Assembly: GCA_034696485.1 (NCBI GenBank)
Contig: JAQIWT010000475.1
Location: forward strand, 1 to 19,547
Source: Isohypsibius dastychi
Lineage: Eukaryota > Tardigrada > Eutardigrada > Parachela > Isohypsibiidae
Direction of reading: 5' to 3'
Length of the DNA: 19,547 nt
In this document: in pieces, positions 10,395-19,230 of the stretch
How the letters are laid out: each line of letters starts with the position of its first letter
How positions within the stretch are numbered: position 1 is the first letter of the stretch
Notes under the pieces: generated by a model
Seen by the model: only the letters and a program-made list of their open reading frames with translations
Told to the model about the DNA's origin: nothing
Database searches by the model: none
Position numbers and translations under genes: made by a program

Positions 10395-10880
10395 GAGGAC
10401 GACTGCCTTGATGATCCGGATTGACGGTGATCCTGATGGTGATGAAGACGGCAATGAAGACGGTGACCCTGGCGGTTGATTAACGGTGGATTGACGGTCC
10501 AACGATTTGAAGTGAAGGTCGATCTATCCCGGAATACAGCAATAATGAATAATAACATGACGAAAGATGAAATTTGGCCGATGGAATCTTTTGCGATTTA
10601 ACATCAACAAAAAATGGGGCCAAAAATTAATTACTGGTACGCTAAGTGAAGATAAAATTGGGAGCAGACATTTTCTTTTCAAAGATTTCTGATAACATAC
10701 GGATTCTTTGATCCGATGTGACAAGGTGTGGCTAACTTGGAGTCGGCAGTTCCGGACAGGTAAAAATATGAGTGAGTATGTCAGATCGTTTTCAGCAACG
10801 GTCCGGTTTCCGGAAATTTCCCAGCACAGAATAAAATGAGCTGAATGAAGACTGAGGTCAATATTCGGTGTTCGGTGGGG
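10395..10880 (+). repeat. tandem repeat unit A (about 0.5 kb)
   Basis: The first of two adjacent diverged copies of a unit of about 500 bp. Landmarks in order, shared with unit B: GGACGACTG, TGATGATCCGGATTGACGG, GAAGGTCGATC, GGAATACAGCAATAA, ACGCTAAGTGAAGA, GGAGCAGACATT, GATCCGATGTGA, AGGTGTGGCTA, CAGCACAGAATAAA, GAGCTGAATGA and GGTCAATATTC. Minus-strand frames here are by-products of the repeat. Confidence 0.85.
10420..10500 (+). repeat. GACGGTGAT-type minisatellite in unit A
   Basis: Imperfect short repeats built on GACGGTGATCCTG, with variants GATGGTGATGAAGACGG and GACGGTGACCCTGG, grading into TTGATTAACGGTGGATTG. Confidence 0.7.
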
Positions 10881-11410
10881 GAGAACGACTGACGTGATGA
10901 TCTGGATTGACGGTGATTTAAAAGTGATCTTGGGGGTGATGCAGACAGTGATCCTGACGGTGATAAAAACGGTGATTCTGACGGTTGATTAACGGTGGGT
11001 TAAAGGTGGATTGACTGTTGGTTGACGGTCCGACGATTTCGGGTGAAGGTCGATCCATCCTGGAATACAGCAATAAAGATTAATAACACGTTGGGAGATA
11101 AAATTTGGTCGACGGGATCTTTTACGAGGTAACTCCAACGAAAGAATGGCGGCAAGAAATCAACTACTTGGCACGCTAAATGAAGAGAAACTTGGAGCAG
11201 ACATTTCTTTTCATGGAGTTTTTTCTTGATAAAATCCGGATTCAATGATCCGATGTGATGAAGTGTGGCTACTCTGAAATCGGAAGATGCGGACAGGGAT
11301 AAATACGAGGGAGGTGTCAACTCATTTTTAGTACGGTACGGTTTTCGGATATTTCTCAGCACAGAATAAAGTGAGCTGAATGAGGACTAAGGTCAATATT
11401 CAGTGTCAGG
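10881..11410 (+). repeat. tandem repeat unit B (about 0.5 kb)
   Basis: Second copy of the unit starting at 10395, beginning GAGAACGACTG and ending after GGTCAATATTCAGTG. By eye it is roughly 75-85% identical to unit A, with an expanded GACGGTGAT-type minisatellite (about 10905-11030) that makes it longer. The copies touch directly, unlike LTRs, which would flank an element. Confidence 0.85.
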
Positions 11411-11848
11411 TGGGAGAAAAGAATTAGTCGCGAATGAGTTTGATCTCATAACCTCGGTTGTTGGTTGAATTCTCACGATATGTTGAGTCACAGACTCAGC
11501 ATCAGGGATGTACGCTTCCATATCCTCAAAATGGGATAAAATAAAATATTGAGAACAGCGATCAACTAAAGCGGGGTGGGTATGATTGAACATGATACAA
11601 CCGTTTACACAGACCCTGAGCAACAAGTGCGCCGGAGCGTTCTCCAGCTTCGAGTAAATCTTGAGGCGATTGTCGTTGAAGGACTTTGGATTCCTCACGA
11701 CTAAAAATTCTGGAGGATCTGGGAGCAAGGGCTTCATAATCATATGTGTGAACGCCGTGTTTTTCCGGAATTTCAATGGCGTGGCATTCAATGCGGATGC
11801 CAGCTCTTTTTGAGTGAGTAAATCATTTTCGAAAAATCGTTGAACCAC
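11393..11848 (-). pseudogene. open frame downstream of RT, possible RT/RNase H tether plus unknown segment
   Basis: A 151-codon frame without internal stops. Its first 30 residues (FFENDLLTQKELASALNATP) sit where the RT-RNase H linker of gypsy elements would be, one frame off the preceding RT segment. The rest (HLLLRVCVNGCIMFNHTHPA, VTQHIVRIQPTTEV) shows neither RNase H catalytic carboxylates nor an integrase zinc-binding motif that I can identify. It may be coding sequence of the same element or unrelated. It ends beside tandem unit B. Confidence 0.4.
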
Positions 11849-12010
11849 GTTTGGCCGAAATATAAGTTGGTGAGAGGGGCAACTATATTTGCAAAACTCA
11901 AAATATGTTTGCGATAATAGCTACACAAAGAAACAGAAGATCTGATATCTCTATCTCTTTCTGTCCTGTGTGTAGGAAATTTCGAAATTGCAACAATCTT
12001 GTCCGGGTCC

Positions 12011-12017
12011 GCAGATA
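12011..12017. repeat. target-site duplication, left copy
   Basis: GCAGATA, repeated exactly at 12317-12323. Removing one copy and the 299 bases between them restores RT similarity across the junction. Confidence 0.75.
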
Positions 12018-12316
12018 ATATCAACGGAAGACAAGGCAAGAACGTAATATGACGAAAGTTTTCAGATAACTGGCGTGTACGTCTTTCCACACATGAGATG
12101 AAGGGGTCGAAGCGTTTTGGTCCCAAATTTATAAGAAAGCCGCTATTTCAACTAGCTTTTATCCCAATCCCATTCCCATCCCACGATCCCACTCCCGGCC
12201 CACCCCATCCCGATCCCAGATCCCTTATCCCATCCCAGCGAGACTCCGTGGGATGGGAAGGGTGGGATGTTTGGGATGGGATTTGGGATCATTTGGGACG
12301 TGGGATGCCAACCCTA
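12018..12316 (-). mobile_element. 299-bp non-autonomous foldback insertion in RT
   Basis: The segment interrupts the RT between VIDA and SADPDK and is flanked by exact 7-bp GCAGATA copies. The right-hand 150 bases are a foldback: C-rich TCCCATCCC words (12165-12240) face G-rich GGGATGGG words (12248-12308). The left-hand 150 bases are ordinary sequence containing a short minus-strand frame (starting near 12126) that has no family signal and is not called. There are no transposase, poly-A tail or evident tRNA-like boxes. It could be a MITE/foldback or a SINE-like element. Strand is arbitrary. Confidence 0.7.
12250..12266 (+). other. canonical G-quadruplex motif
   Basis: Four GGG runs separated by AT, AA and T (17 bases). 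The facing arm (around 12179-12205) has CCC runs that give a similar motif on the minus strand, so hairpin and quadruplex forms could compete. Confidence 0.75.
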
Positions 12317-12323
12317 GCAGATA
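12317..12323. repeat. target-site duplication, right copy
   Basis: Exact copy of GCAGATA at 12011-12017. Confidence 0.75.
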
Positions 12324-13299
12324 TAGCCTAGGCATCGATTACAGATCCCAGAATTTTGAGTGATGGGATAAGAAATTCACTTTTTTCTCCGTTGATCCTG
12401 AAATCATTGATTCGTAAACTTTCAAAAACCGTTCTCAAATTTTTAAGAGCTTTAGGAGGAGTTTTTCCTCCAAAAACAATGTCATCAATATAAACTGCTA
12501 CATCTCCTCCAATATACGATTCATTCCTCCTTGAAAGATGGAGCTCGCACAATTAGGACCAAAAGGCATTGTTCTGAACTATAGTAATGGGCCGCCTGAG
12601 TATGTGGCTTCTGCGGTTTTTTTTCACGGCTGTTCAAATCGAATGGAAGTTGCTGAAAGGCAGCAGAAGGATCTAGAGAGCAGTAGCATCCTTTCTTCTC
12701 CGTTTTTTCAACTGGTTTTGAAGGGCCTTGAGGGGGAACTAGATCATCTTGCTCAAAACCTTTCGGAACTTGTTCCGCAAGCCAATCAAAAATTTGTTAT
12801 GGTACTGGTAACGGATATTCATTTTTTCTCAAGATTTCATGGAGAGGAACATGATTTTCACCTAGACTGACTGTTTCATTGCTTTTCTCAACTATGACCA
12901 TAGAAGTTGACCAGTAAAATTTCGAATCTTATGCCTGCGTGCTTTGAACCGGCAATTGCTTCATCAACTTTTTTCTGTTCGATTGGAGCCAGTCCTCTAG
13001 ATCTGGCATGCACAGGTGGCGCTTCACCTGTATCGAGTACAGTGTACTATAAGATCAGTATTCGCAAGATCCATGGGGATATCTGATGTTAAAAATAGAT
13101 TTAGAATTTCAAGGAGTGGATCGTAGAGTTGCGAAACTTTGATTCTTGTCAGATGTTTGCCGATGAAAAATTGAGATGGGTCAGATGGTTGCTCACAGCT
13201 GCCCGCGAGATGTTGTCCTAGTATAGCTTCGGAGAATTCGGTATTCGCTTGATGATGCTGCATGTGTTGTTGGTATTCAAATTGATTCGGAGCAGCGAA

Positions 13300-13560
13300 T
13301 TAGCAATAATCGAATGGAAATACATTGTCAGCCTTTATACGGAATGTTTTAGGTTCATATTTCAACAACTTAACAATAAATTCATTTTTCAGACTGAATT
13401 GCTTCCCGCATGCACACCGATATTCCAGCTGAGATGATTTTAAAAAGACACTCTCACAAGACCACTGATGAACTTGATATTGATAATTTGTTTCGAAAAC
13501 AGAGCCACATGAGCACAGAAATCTCTCAGAAACATCTTTGACAGTGCTCTCATTATTCAA
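13300..13560 (-). pseudogene. CxC-type zinc-finger segment of the retroelement
   Basis: An 86-codon open frame holds two similar Cys motifs: FLCSCGSVFETNYQYQVHQW followed by SC, then YRCACGKQFSLKNEF. The first has a CxCG pair, an aromatic at the C2H2 position, then a His and a Cys, which resembles a C2H2/C2HC finger with a tight first pair. It lies between the protease and the RT on the same strand, so it was probably part of the polyprotein, perhaps for nucleic-acid binding. The second finger has lost its His/Cys partner. Confidence 0.45.
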
Positions 13561-13638
13561 GTTCGTCTCCTTTTCCTCTTATGAAATATTCTGTAATAAG
13601 TTAAAAGAATTAATTTCAAAAATTTCCGGGATCTGTGT

Positions 13639-13996
13639 TCATGACTGACCATCATACTGAATCATACCCTCATCAAACATTTGTTGATGAAGCGCAGTTC
13701 TGATATTAAAATCAGCAATTGCTTTCTCAAGTTCCGACGTGTCTTCGGATGTGTATTTTCCTTTTTTGGGAGCACAGGTTTCAATGAGGTTATACAGCAA
13801 TGCCTTGGCCATCGCTGCAGGTCGAAGCATGATATTGTCTCCTAATTCACCTCTTATTTGTTGGGTAAATCAATCTATCTCGCTTTTATTGTCGAATCGG
13901 ACGCAGCTTGATCTGTTGACCCGAAGTTCATTATTATCTGAGAAAAAACGGAAGCATCGTTCAAAGACGGGCTGCTGTTCCAAATTTTCTTTGTAG
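13639..13996 (-). pseudogene. linker segment of the retroelement polyprotein
   Basis: The frame 13639-13830 (AKALLYNLIETCAPKKGKY, ELEKAIADFNIRTALHQQMF) is helical-looking and open for 63 codons. More minus-strand coding-like text continues upstream towards 13996. It sits between protease and zinc finger. No enzyme motif is visible. Confidence 0.35.
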
Positions 13997-14139
13997 GTAT
14001 GAGGAGCCATCTGGAAAGGTGGCTCTTCAATTCCTGCTGCCTCTATTGCAAACTTTTTGAAATCTTTCCAGCCTTATATGCAGTAATAATTGCTGATAGG
14101 TTTTTCAGTTATATGTGCTGCAACTGGAGTTGAAACATC

Positions 14140-14345
14140 AAAAGCGTCCATCTACAAATAAACGGTACCGAGTGCCAAAATTTCATGCCCAGAAGCTGAA
14201 CTAAGTACAGTTATTTCAGATCGATCAATAAATTGAGCTATTCCCAAACGTTCAACGACCTCCTTCACCACTACTGTTATTTAAGCGCTGCTGTCCACCA
14301 GATAAGCAACTGAGCAACCCCCAGTTCGTGAATCTATTTGAGAGG
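14140..14345 (-). pseudogene. retroviral-type aspartic protease remnant
   Basis: The active-site motif AYLVDSSA (VDSSA at 14284-14298) has the D-S/T-G/S-A pattern of retropepsins. It is followed, after an in-frame TAA at 14281-14283, by a segment ending SASGHEILALGTVYL, the usual spacing to the flap/G-x-V strand. A TAG follows at 14152-14154. The protease would have cut the polyprotein; two stops make it dead. Confidence 0.65.
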
Positions 14346-14462
14346 TTCTTGATCCAGGGATTCGGGTTAAAAGTTCTAAAGCTAAAGGCTCACCCAAGAT
14401 TTCTGAGTTGACATCTTGTTGAATAGATGTCCACTATTTATCACTCTCTTCCTGACTCAGCA

Positions 14463-15677
14463 TTAGAATGTGGAACTGCGGCTGGTATTTACTTGGTTTT
14501 TTTCATCGCTGTCCAATGAGGATGCTTCAGAGAAAGGTTGAAGTCTGCAGAGTTTGGATTTTTGGAATGCAGAGGCTTCCTGTTGCATTTCAACATCTTC
14601 TTCCTTGATCTGTTTCCCTTTGAAGTTTCTTGACGACTTCGCTTCGAAGTGATTCCAATTTCGGATTCTTGACTCTTGCCTCTTCCAAATCTTTATCCAA
14701 GGTGAAGGGTTTATGATGACCAAATCCCTGCTGCTTCTGGTACTGGAGTAAACTGGCGTAACTTTTCGGGATCAATCTATTCACTTCGTAATGTTCACTC
14801 AAGAGAGCAGCTTTTCCACGATTGTTTTGAGGCTTCCCGAGCGAGTAATCTTCGTAGGACTCGTCATGATAGTAGACATGTTTCTCGTGCCACTGGAAGA
14901 TATAAAAGTACACTCCGTTAAGAAATTTACTGGAAAACTCCAATCTTAAGTCTACGGGAGTTTTCCAGTAAATTACTGAACCAAGTGTAGATGCTGATAA
15001 CGTCGTACTTTTCCGATTTTTTCGTTGATAGCTTCAAATTACAACTTCACATTGAAGTCCTCCTCTTGTTCGTTGTGAAGTCTTCTGGGCTTCGGTAAGA
15101 GTTCATCGATGTTGAAGTATTCGCCGTGGTCATCGAGAAGACGAGCTTTTCTGTCAACGGTTAGGGGCTCGTTGACTTCTGAATGAGAAGAGTTTCCTTC
15201 TTGAACTGTTTTCTTGAACAATTCCAGGATGTCAAGTACCGACGAATTTTATCGTATTTGAGAGCCATTTGAGAGATGGTGTCCTGAATTACAGGTTTCG
15301 CCGTTTTGGAGTTACCTCAACCTGGAAAGACCCTGATATGGGGTCGCTTTTTGGCGATGCGTTTGTCGATCTTGAAGTGTGCCGAAAACTTTTCGAGTTT
15401 GGCTAAGGCGTCGCCAGGTTTCGGAAAAGTAGAGGGGAAAAATTCGTACTGGGCTCCAGTCCCGTTCCTCCAGAAATTTGTCTATGCTCAGGACTCGGTT
15501 GATTTCTCGATACTTTTCTAGCTTCGAGTGTTCCGACTTTGTGAGTCCAATGTATGGAATAACCTGACTGGACTCAGGATCTTCTTGACCTTTTTTCATC
15601 GTCTTAACCTTTTTCAGAAATGGACGGGGTTTCCTAGTCATATTCAACAGGAGATGGCTCTTCTTGTCCTCCATCAT
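14463..15677 (-). pseudogene. gag-like charged fragments upstream of the protease
   Basis: Three minus-strand frames (14590-14943, 15039-15221, 15312-15677) are rich in Lys, Glu and Arg and share a loose motif: LLSEHYEVNRLIPK, LLDDHGEYFNIDELLPK and KLEKYREINRVLSIDK. They lie between the zinc knuckle and the protease and are broken by frame changes. I do not recognise the domain. A perfect 18-bp inverted repeat at 14924-14974 crosses the start of the first frame. Confidence 0.4.
14924..14974. repeat. perfect 18-bp inverted repeat with 15-base loop
   Basis: AATTTACTGGAAAACTCC (14924-14941) is followed by a 15-base loop and its exact reverse complement (14957-14974). Both arms lie in the gag-like region. 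The arms would form a strong cruciform or RNA hairpin. Confidence 0.95.
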
Positions 15678-15698
15678 CAGTATAGTGATCGAAATCTT

Positions 15699-16010
15699 CT
15701 AAGATATAAACGATGGCTTCACGGCGTGCCGCTGGGCCTGTTGGGCTTTTGTCGCAATTGGCGGCCATGCAATCACCTCCACAGATGGAGCAAGTAATTT
15801 TGTTCCCTGAAGTTGAGTTATTGATTCTGTTCTTAAGAAGTTCTGAACCTGTGGAAGATTCGGATGGGGAAATTGGTAACCGAAATTTTGATTATCACAG
15901 TTTCTGTTCTGATAGTTCAGGCTCATATTATTGAAAGCTGCATGGTTTCCGTAATTTTTGAATTTAAGACGGTAGGAATAATTGTTATAACCTCCGCGAG
16001 TGTTGTTCAA
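15699..16010 (-). pseudogene. N-rich segment and zinc-knuckle-like motif (nucleocapsid region)
   Basis: The open frame from 16010 is Asn/Tyr/Arg-rich (NNTRGGYNNYSYRLKFKNYG). In a frame shifted by one, 15792-15754 reads CSICGGDCMAANC, which resembles a gag zinc knuckle but has one residue fewer in the middle spacer and Cys in place of His. It would have bound packaged RNA. The frame shift between the two parts marks decay. Confidence 0.45.
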
Positions 16011-16183
16011 ATCCTGTTATTAATGTAAGTAAAAAATCCGTTTCGGAAGTAACCTCTTGGAGCCTTGATTATTGTTAATAAACCTTGGCTGAAAATTTTA
16101 CCGGAGTTGCCGATTGATGTCAGTCTGGCACGATCTGAACTGTTCCGCAAACTCTACAACACTCATGGAAAGAACCTTACGTG

Positions 16184-16192
16184 TATATAAAA
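16184..16192 (+). promoter_or_regulatory. TATA-box-like sequence
   Basis: TATATAAAA upstream of the polymerase fragments. The recognisable polymerase begins inside the protein rather than at its N-terminus, so this may be chance or part of eroded coding sequence. Confidence 0.2.
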
Positions 16193-16334
16193 AACGGGCG
16201 ATACATGTCACTTAACGCCGGTGGCAATCTACAGTCGACGTCACCTACTACCTAGCAGCCGGAACCAGTTCGGCTAGATTTTTGCGAGTGTTTTCATCCG
16301 ATAAACAACAACGAAAACAACACTTTCCCAATGA

Positions 16335-17455
16335 CTGGCTGCTGCTGGTTTGCCAACGCAAGCCGAGTTCTACGATTCATTCCATTATCAGTGTATAAGC
16401 GATGCTGAGTAGGCTCAATGTCAAGCACTGTAGGCACTGCAAGACATGAACACAATGCGCGATTACCTCGCGATCTACAATACTTCAGATATTGAACCCT
16501 TTCTGAGTGGAGTGGAAAAAATGGTGGGTTTTTTTCGCGAGCGGCGCATCTGCAGGCTGGGCGATCGAACCAGCCGGCCATTACTTCTAATGGTTTGACG
16601 AAGCCAATTGCGAACCTTCTGAACGACTGCGGGCAGAGGTGTCGGGAGGATCTTCAATTGTGTTCCTGCGTTATGCTGAGGTGGGAAAGACAACAGTCAC
16701 GCCGGGTCCTTTTCAGCCGACACTGGAAACCCGAGCTGTGCTTGGCCTCGATGCCAACAGGTTGTACTTGTCGGCACTGTGCAAGGTGATGTCATGTTCA
16801 TAACTAATTCGTAGGAGGGCTGTCAACGGGTTTCGTGTAGAAACTCGCCAGCACCCACTCAGCACAGTCTGGGTGGACTATCTCGCTGCGCAAAACAACT
16901 AGGATATCCAGCACGATGACAACCAAGCTGAGTACGCCATCTATGATGCTGCCAGTGCCACAATTCTCTATCTCGACGGGTGGATGCCAGGTGAGCGAGC
17001 TGGTGTGGGATTCGGGGGTATATAATGGGTACGGTGAAGGTGATACGGCTTAAGGTGAGCATGTTCGTATGTATACTTTTCAGATGCTTTGTTCACCAGC
17101 ACATTGACTGCGCACTCAACGGTGATGATGCGGCAATACGCAATAGTCCGCGTCTGAAACAACAATATGCACATTGATTAAAACGTTTGGCTGTGCTGAA
17201 CGAGCTTTGTGAAAGCGTAACCGTCAAATAGGAGTGCGAATTTCGTAAAAACTTCTTGAGTGATCCCTTCAAGACCCATTGACTGTCTCAAGCCGAATCG
17301 ACCGATCTCCAGATTTTGGCGGATGTTATTGAGGGGCGAATATTTGGAATAGTGGAATGTGATATCCACGTACCAGAACGGCTTTTTGATTACTTTGGTG
17401 AGATGACACCTGTTTTTCGAAACATGACGGTCACCCACAATCATCTTGGCTAATA
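16335..17455 (+). pseudogene. protein-primed type B DNA polymerase (Polinton-like), several fragments
   Basis: Fragment 1 (16335-16598) includes LPTQAEFYDSF and MRDYLAIYNTSDIEPFLSG from the exonuclease end of DNA_pol_B_2 proteins, with stops at 16410 and about 16428. Fragment 2 (16591-16803, another frame) has GGSSIVFLRYAEVGKT and the nucleotide-binding motif A region GLDANRLYLSAL. Fragment 3 (about 16815-16990) contains STVWVDYLAA and YLDGW. Fragment 4 (about 17109-17455) has three in-frame stops and ends with GIVECDIHVPERLF and GEMTPVFRNM, a hallmark stretch of this family. Weak similarity may extend to about 17700. The palm motif C (DTD) is not found. The enzyme would have replicated the element from a terminal protein; this copy is non-functional. 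A GTGAGC...TTTTCAG segment (16991-17083) between fragments 3 and 4 could be an intron. The 246-codon minus-strand frame opposite is a shadow. Confidence 0.8.
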
Positions 17456-17782
17456 CATGAGAATCCATCTTGCAAACACAAACCAAAAGTTTCATGAGCG
17501 AAGCTGATCTAATTGTCATTACATGGTTTCCTGCCAAACATGAATCTGGTGAATGTGACATTTTCGCGAACTCGTCATTTTTAACTAAAGATAACTCGTT
17601 TCCTCCGGCAATGGACATTTGACCACATGACCTCCTGATATATCTTCGAATTCTTGGACAGCGTAACCCACGTTCGTGTTGAACGGTATTGTCAAGAGCC
17701 GATAGCGTTTTTGAATATAGCAAAATATAAAATTCACAGGGTTTGCTGAAGTTGGTTAACGACTCTACAAGCATCACCACTT

Positions 17783-18356
17783 GTGAACAATATTGTATTG
17801 TACAATGTTCCACTGCCTGCCGTCGATCGCTGCATAATTGAGAAAGACTTTCTGAGACTTGTTCCGCGAGATTTTGTACACAAAACTTTCCCCACCATGC
17901 TTCTACAACATATGCCACAAGTAAGCGATTTTGGTTGGCGTTCGGGGATTAAAAGTTACTTTTGTGAATGTACAATATGGTCCTGAGATAATCAACGATC
18001 GTCATGCTGTAATTTGTGACTGTTTTGTGCGCACAAATACCAACCGCGTCGGATACACCATACAAGAAATTGTATTCGAAAATCATGTCGTGGACCTTGT
18101 ACAGCTACATCGATCGATTTTAGAAAAATCACGCAAAGATCAGCGAGTTCCGCTGCGTAACTGTATTCTGCGTTTCTCCGTAACAACAAACAATAGTGCG
18201 GGACTGGTGGTTGTTACGTTGGAGGACTTGGTCATCTTTAGCATCTTACACTCGACTCGCGAAGATGACTTGAACACAACTTTGCGAAACTATTCGGGAC
18301 GATTTGTTGATAACGCGTCCGAAAAGGCCAAAAACTGGCGCTTGCATTTTTCGTAA
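17783..18356 (+). CDS. unidentified open frame(s) between polymerase and ATPase remnants
   Basis: The frame 17931-18356 is open for 141 codons, the longest plus-strand frame in the decayed element. It has beta-rich text (GLKVTFVNVQYGPEIINDRH, CILRFSVTTNNSAGLVVVTL) and a helical, charged end (RREDD-like HSTREDDLNTT). A preceding frame 17783-17986 (PLPAVDRCIIEKDF, RDFVHKTFPTMLLQHMPQ) overlaps it in another phase and could be its N-terminal part, joined by a frameshift or by splicing at the GTAAGC at 17921. Strand and position suggest an element gene, perhaps a structural one, but I recognise no capsid, protease or integrase motif. It may be a fragment of a longer decayed gene. Confidence 0.45.
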
Positions 18357-18357
18357 A

Positions 18358-18588
18358 TCTACGATACTCGCAAGCGGACAAACTCGTCAACGAGTTAGCA
18401 GTCTTCTTGAGGTTTCCGGACTGTGTTCCAAAACATTCAACCACACTGTTTATTGTAGACTCTGTCCGGTTGTTGTAAAAACGCTCCTTGAACGGGAACG
18501 TGGTGTAGAGCGGAAATATAGTGATGCGATGCGGAGGAACCCGCTAGCGCCACTGATTGGTTACGCTGACGGTGTTCCGGTCAAATAA
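18358..18588 (+). pseudogene. coding remnant after the unidentified frame
   Basis: The frame continues open to TAA at 18586-18588 with ERKYSDAMRRNPLAPLIGYA near its end, while another phase reads LRYSQADKLVNELAVFLRFP just upstream. The switch of phase suggests a frameshifted C-terminus of the preceding gene. The following 18590-18770 holds only AT-rich spacer. Confidence 0.35.
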
Positions 18589-18772
18589 ACAAACCATAAC
18601 ACTTTTTTTCTGTAATCTACATATCCTACATGTTCCACAAATCAATATCAGGAAATGCGTTTGTGACCGCCTCAACTAGTAACTATGCATGTGCGTACTG
18701 ATCAATATTGAAGGGTGCATATGGGTAAAGAGATTTAGATAATCGATATACCTGACGCGTTCTCAAAATAGT

Positions 18773-19230
18773 ATGGATAAACCGGGTCTTGACAACCGAT
18801 TAACACCATGCAGGGTTTCAGGTGAGGAGTTAAGCGAGTTTGCTGTGTTATGTGGGTATCCAAGACTGGATTTATCCGTCATCCCACTACTCAACCGGAG
18901 TCAGGTTCCAGTAAGCATAATGCTCAGCTATTGTGCAATTCAGGAAGACACAGCAACATGTCAGTTGTCATTATCACTCAAAACTCATTTTTTTGAACAA
19001 TTATTCGGTCGGGACATACGACTGGACGCAAAAGTCATTTTTTGTTTTAAGAACCCACAGGACAGGCAACAACCGGCACTCATTGGTCGTCAGGTTTTTT
19101 CTGGGAAAGCGGATTTTCTCAACGAAGCTGTCCAGGAATGCTCTTCTGGAAATTGTGGGTAAATTGTCCCGGATTTGTCTCTAGCTCGAGGTGACGAAGA
19201 ACTTGCAACTGCAATTTTGTCAACCAGATG
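18773..19230 (+). pseudogene. FtsK/HerA-superfamily (A32-like) genome-packaging ATPase remnant
   Basis: In one phase (about 18920-18993) the text reads GRHSNMSVVIITQNS, matching the sensor/strand-5 region of Polinton packaging ATPases, and ends at TGA 18994. In the phase of the 129-codon frame it resumes as DIRLDAKVIFCFKNPQD (KNPQD at 19049-19063), LIGRQVFSGKADFLNEA and, after a stop, IVPDLSLARGDEEL. The order and spacing fit the C-terminal half of the family. The P-loop should lie upstream, but no G-x4-GK-[ST] is visible in 18600-18900; RVSGEELSEFA is at best eroded. The ATPase would pump DNA into capsids; this copy is dead. Confidence 0.7.

Larger units (their letters stand above)
11849..12690 (-). 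pseudogene. Ty3/gypsy-like reverse transcriptase, frameshifted and split
   Basis: N-terminal block LDPSAAFQQLPFD (down from 12676) corresponds to the RT motif holding the first catalytic Asp. Next come a frame change, an in-frame stop, and MPFGPNCASSIFQGGMNRI in another frame. The catalytic YIDDI box is at 12478-12492, followed by FESLRINDFRINGEKSEF and LGSVIDA (to 12328), then TAG. After the insertion at 12018-12316, the protein resumes as SADPDKIVAISKFP and SYYRKHILSFANIVAPLTNL, typical of the RT connection region. The enzyme would have copied element RNA into DNA; this copy cannot be active. Confidence 0.85.
11393..16010 (-). mobile_element. decayed Ty3/gypsy-like LTR-retrotransposon remnant
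   Basis: Reading on the minus strand from 16010 down: an N-rich segment and zinc-knuckle-like motif, charged gag-like fragments, aspartic protease, zinc-finger segment, then reverse transcriptase. This gag-PR-RT order, and the RT sequence itself (YIDDI with a following LGSVIDA, then DPDK), fit Ty3/gypsy. No integrase, primer-binding site or LTR pair is recognisable. Stops and frameshifts occur in every domain, and the RT is cut by a 299-bp insertion. The outer limits are those of recognisable coding sequence, not of the original element. Confidence 0.75.

Noticed and set aside
10355-11362. Minus-strand frames in the tandem repeats
   Set aside because: They occur at corresponding places in both units and have no motif, so they are by-products of the repeats.
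12018-12126. Start of a minus-strand frame (GPKRFDPFISCVERR) running into RT text
   Set aside because: The first part belongs to the 299-bp insertion. Only the portion beyond the target duplication is RT.
17178-17918. 246-codon minus-strand frame, the longest uninterrupted frame in the window
   Set aside because: It lies opposite polymerase fragment 4, where the plus-strand text matches family B polymerase. The minus translation has no recognisable domain. Treated as an antisense shadow.
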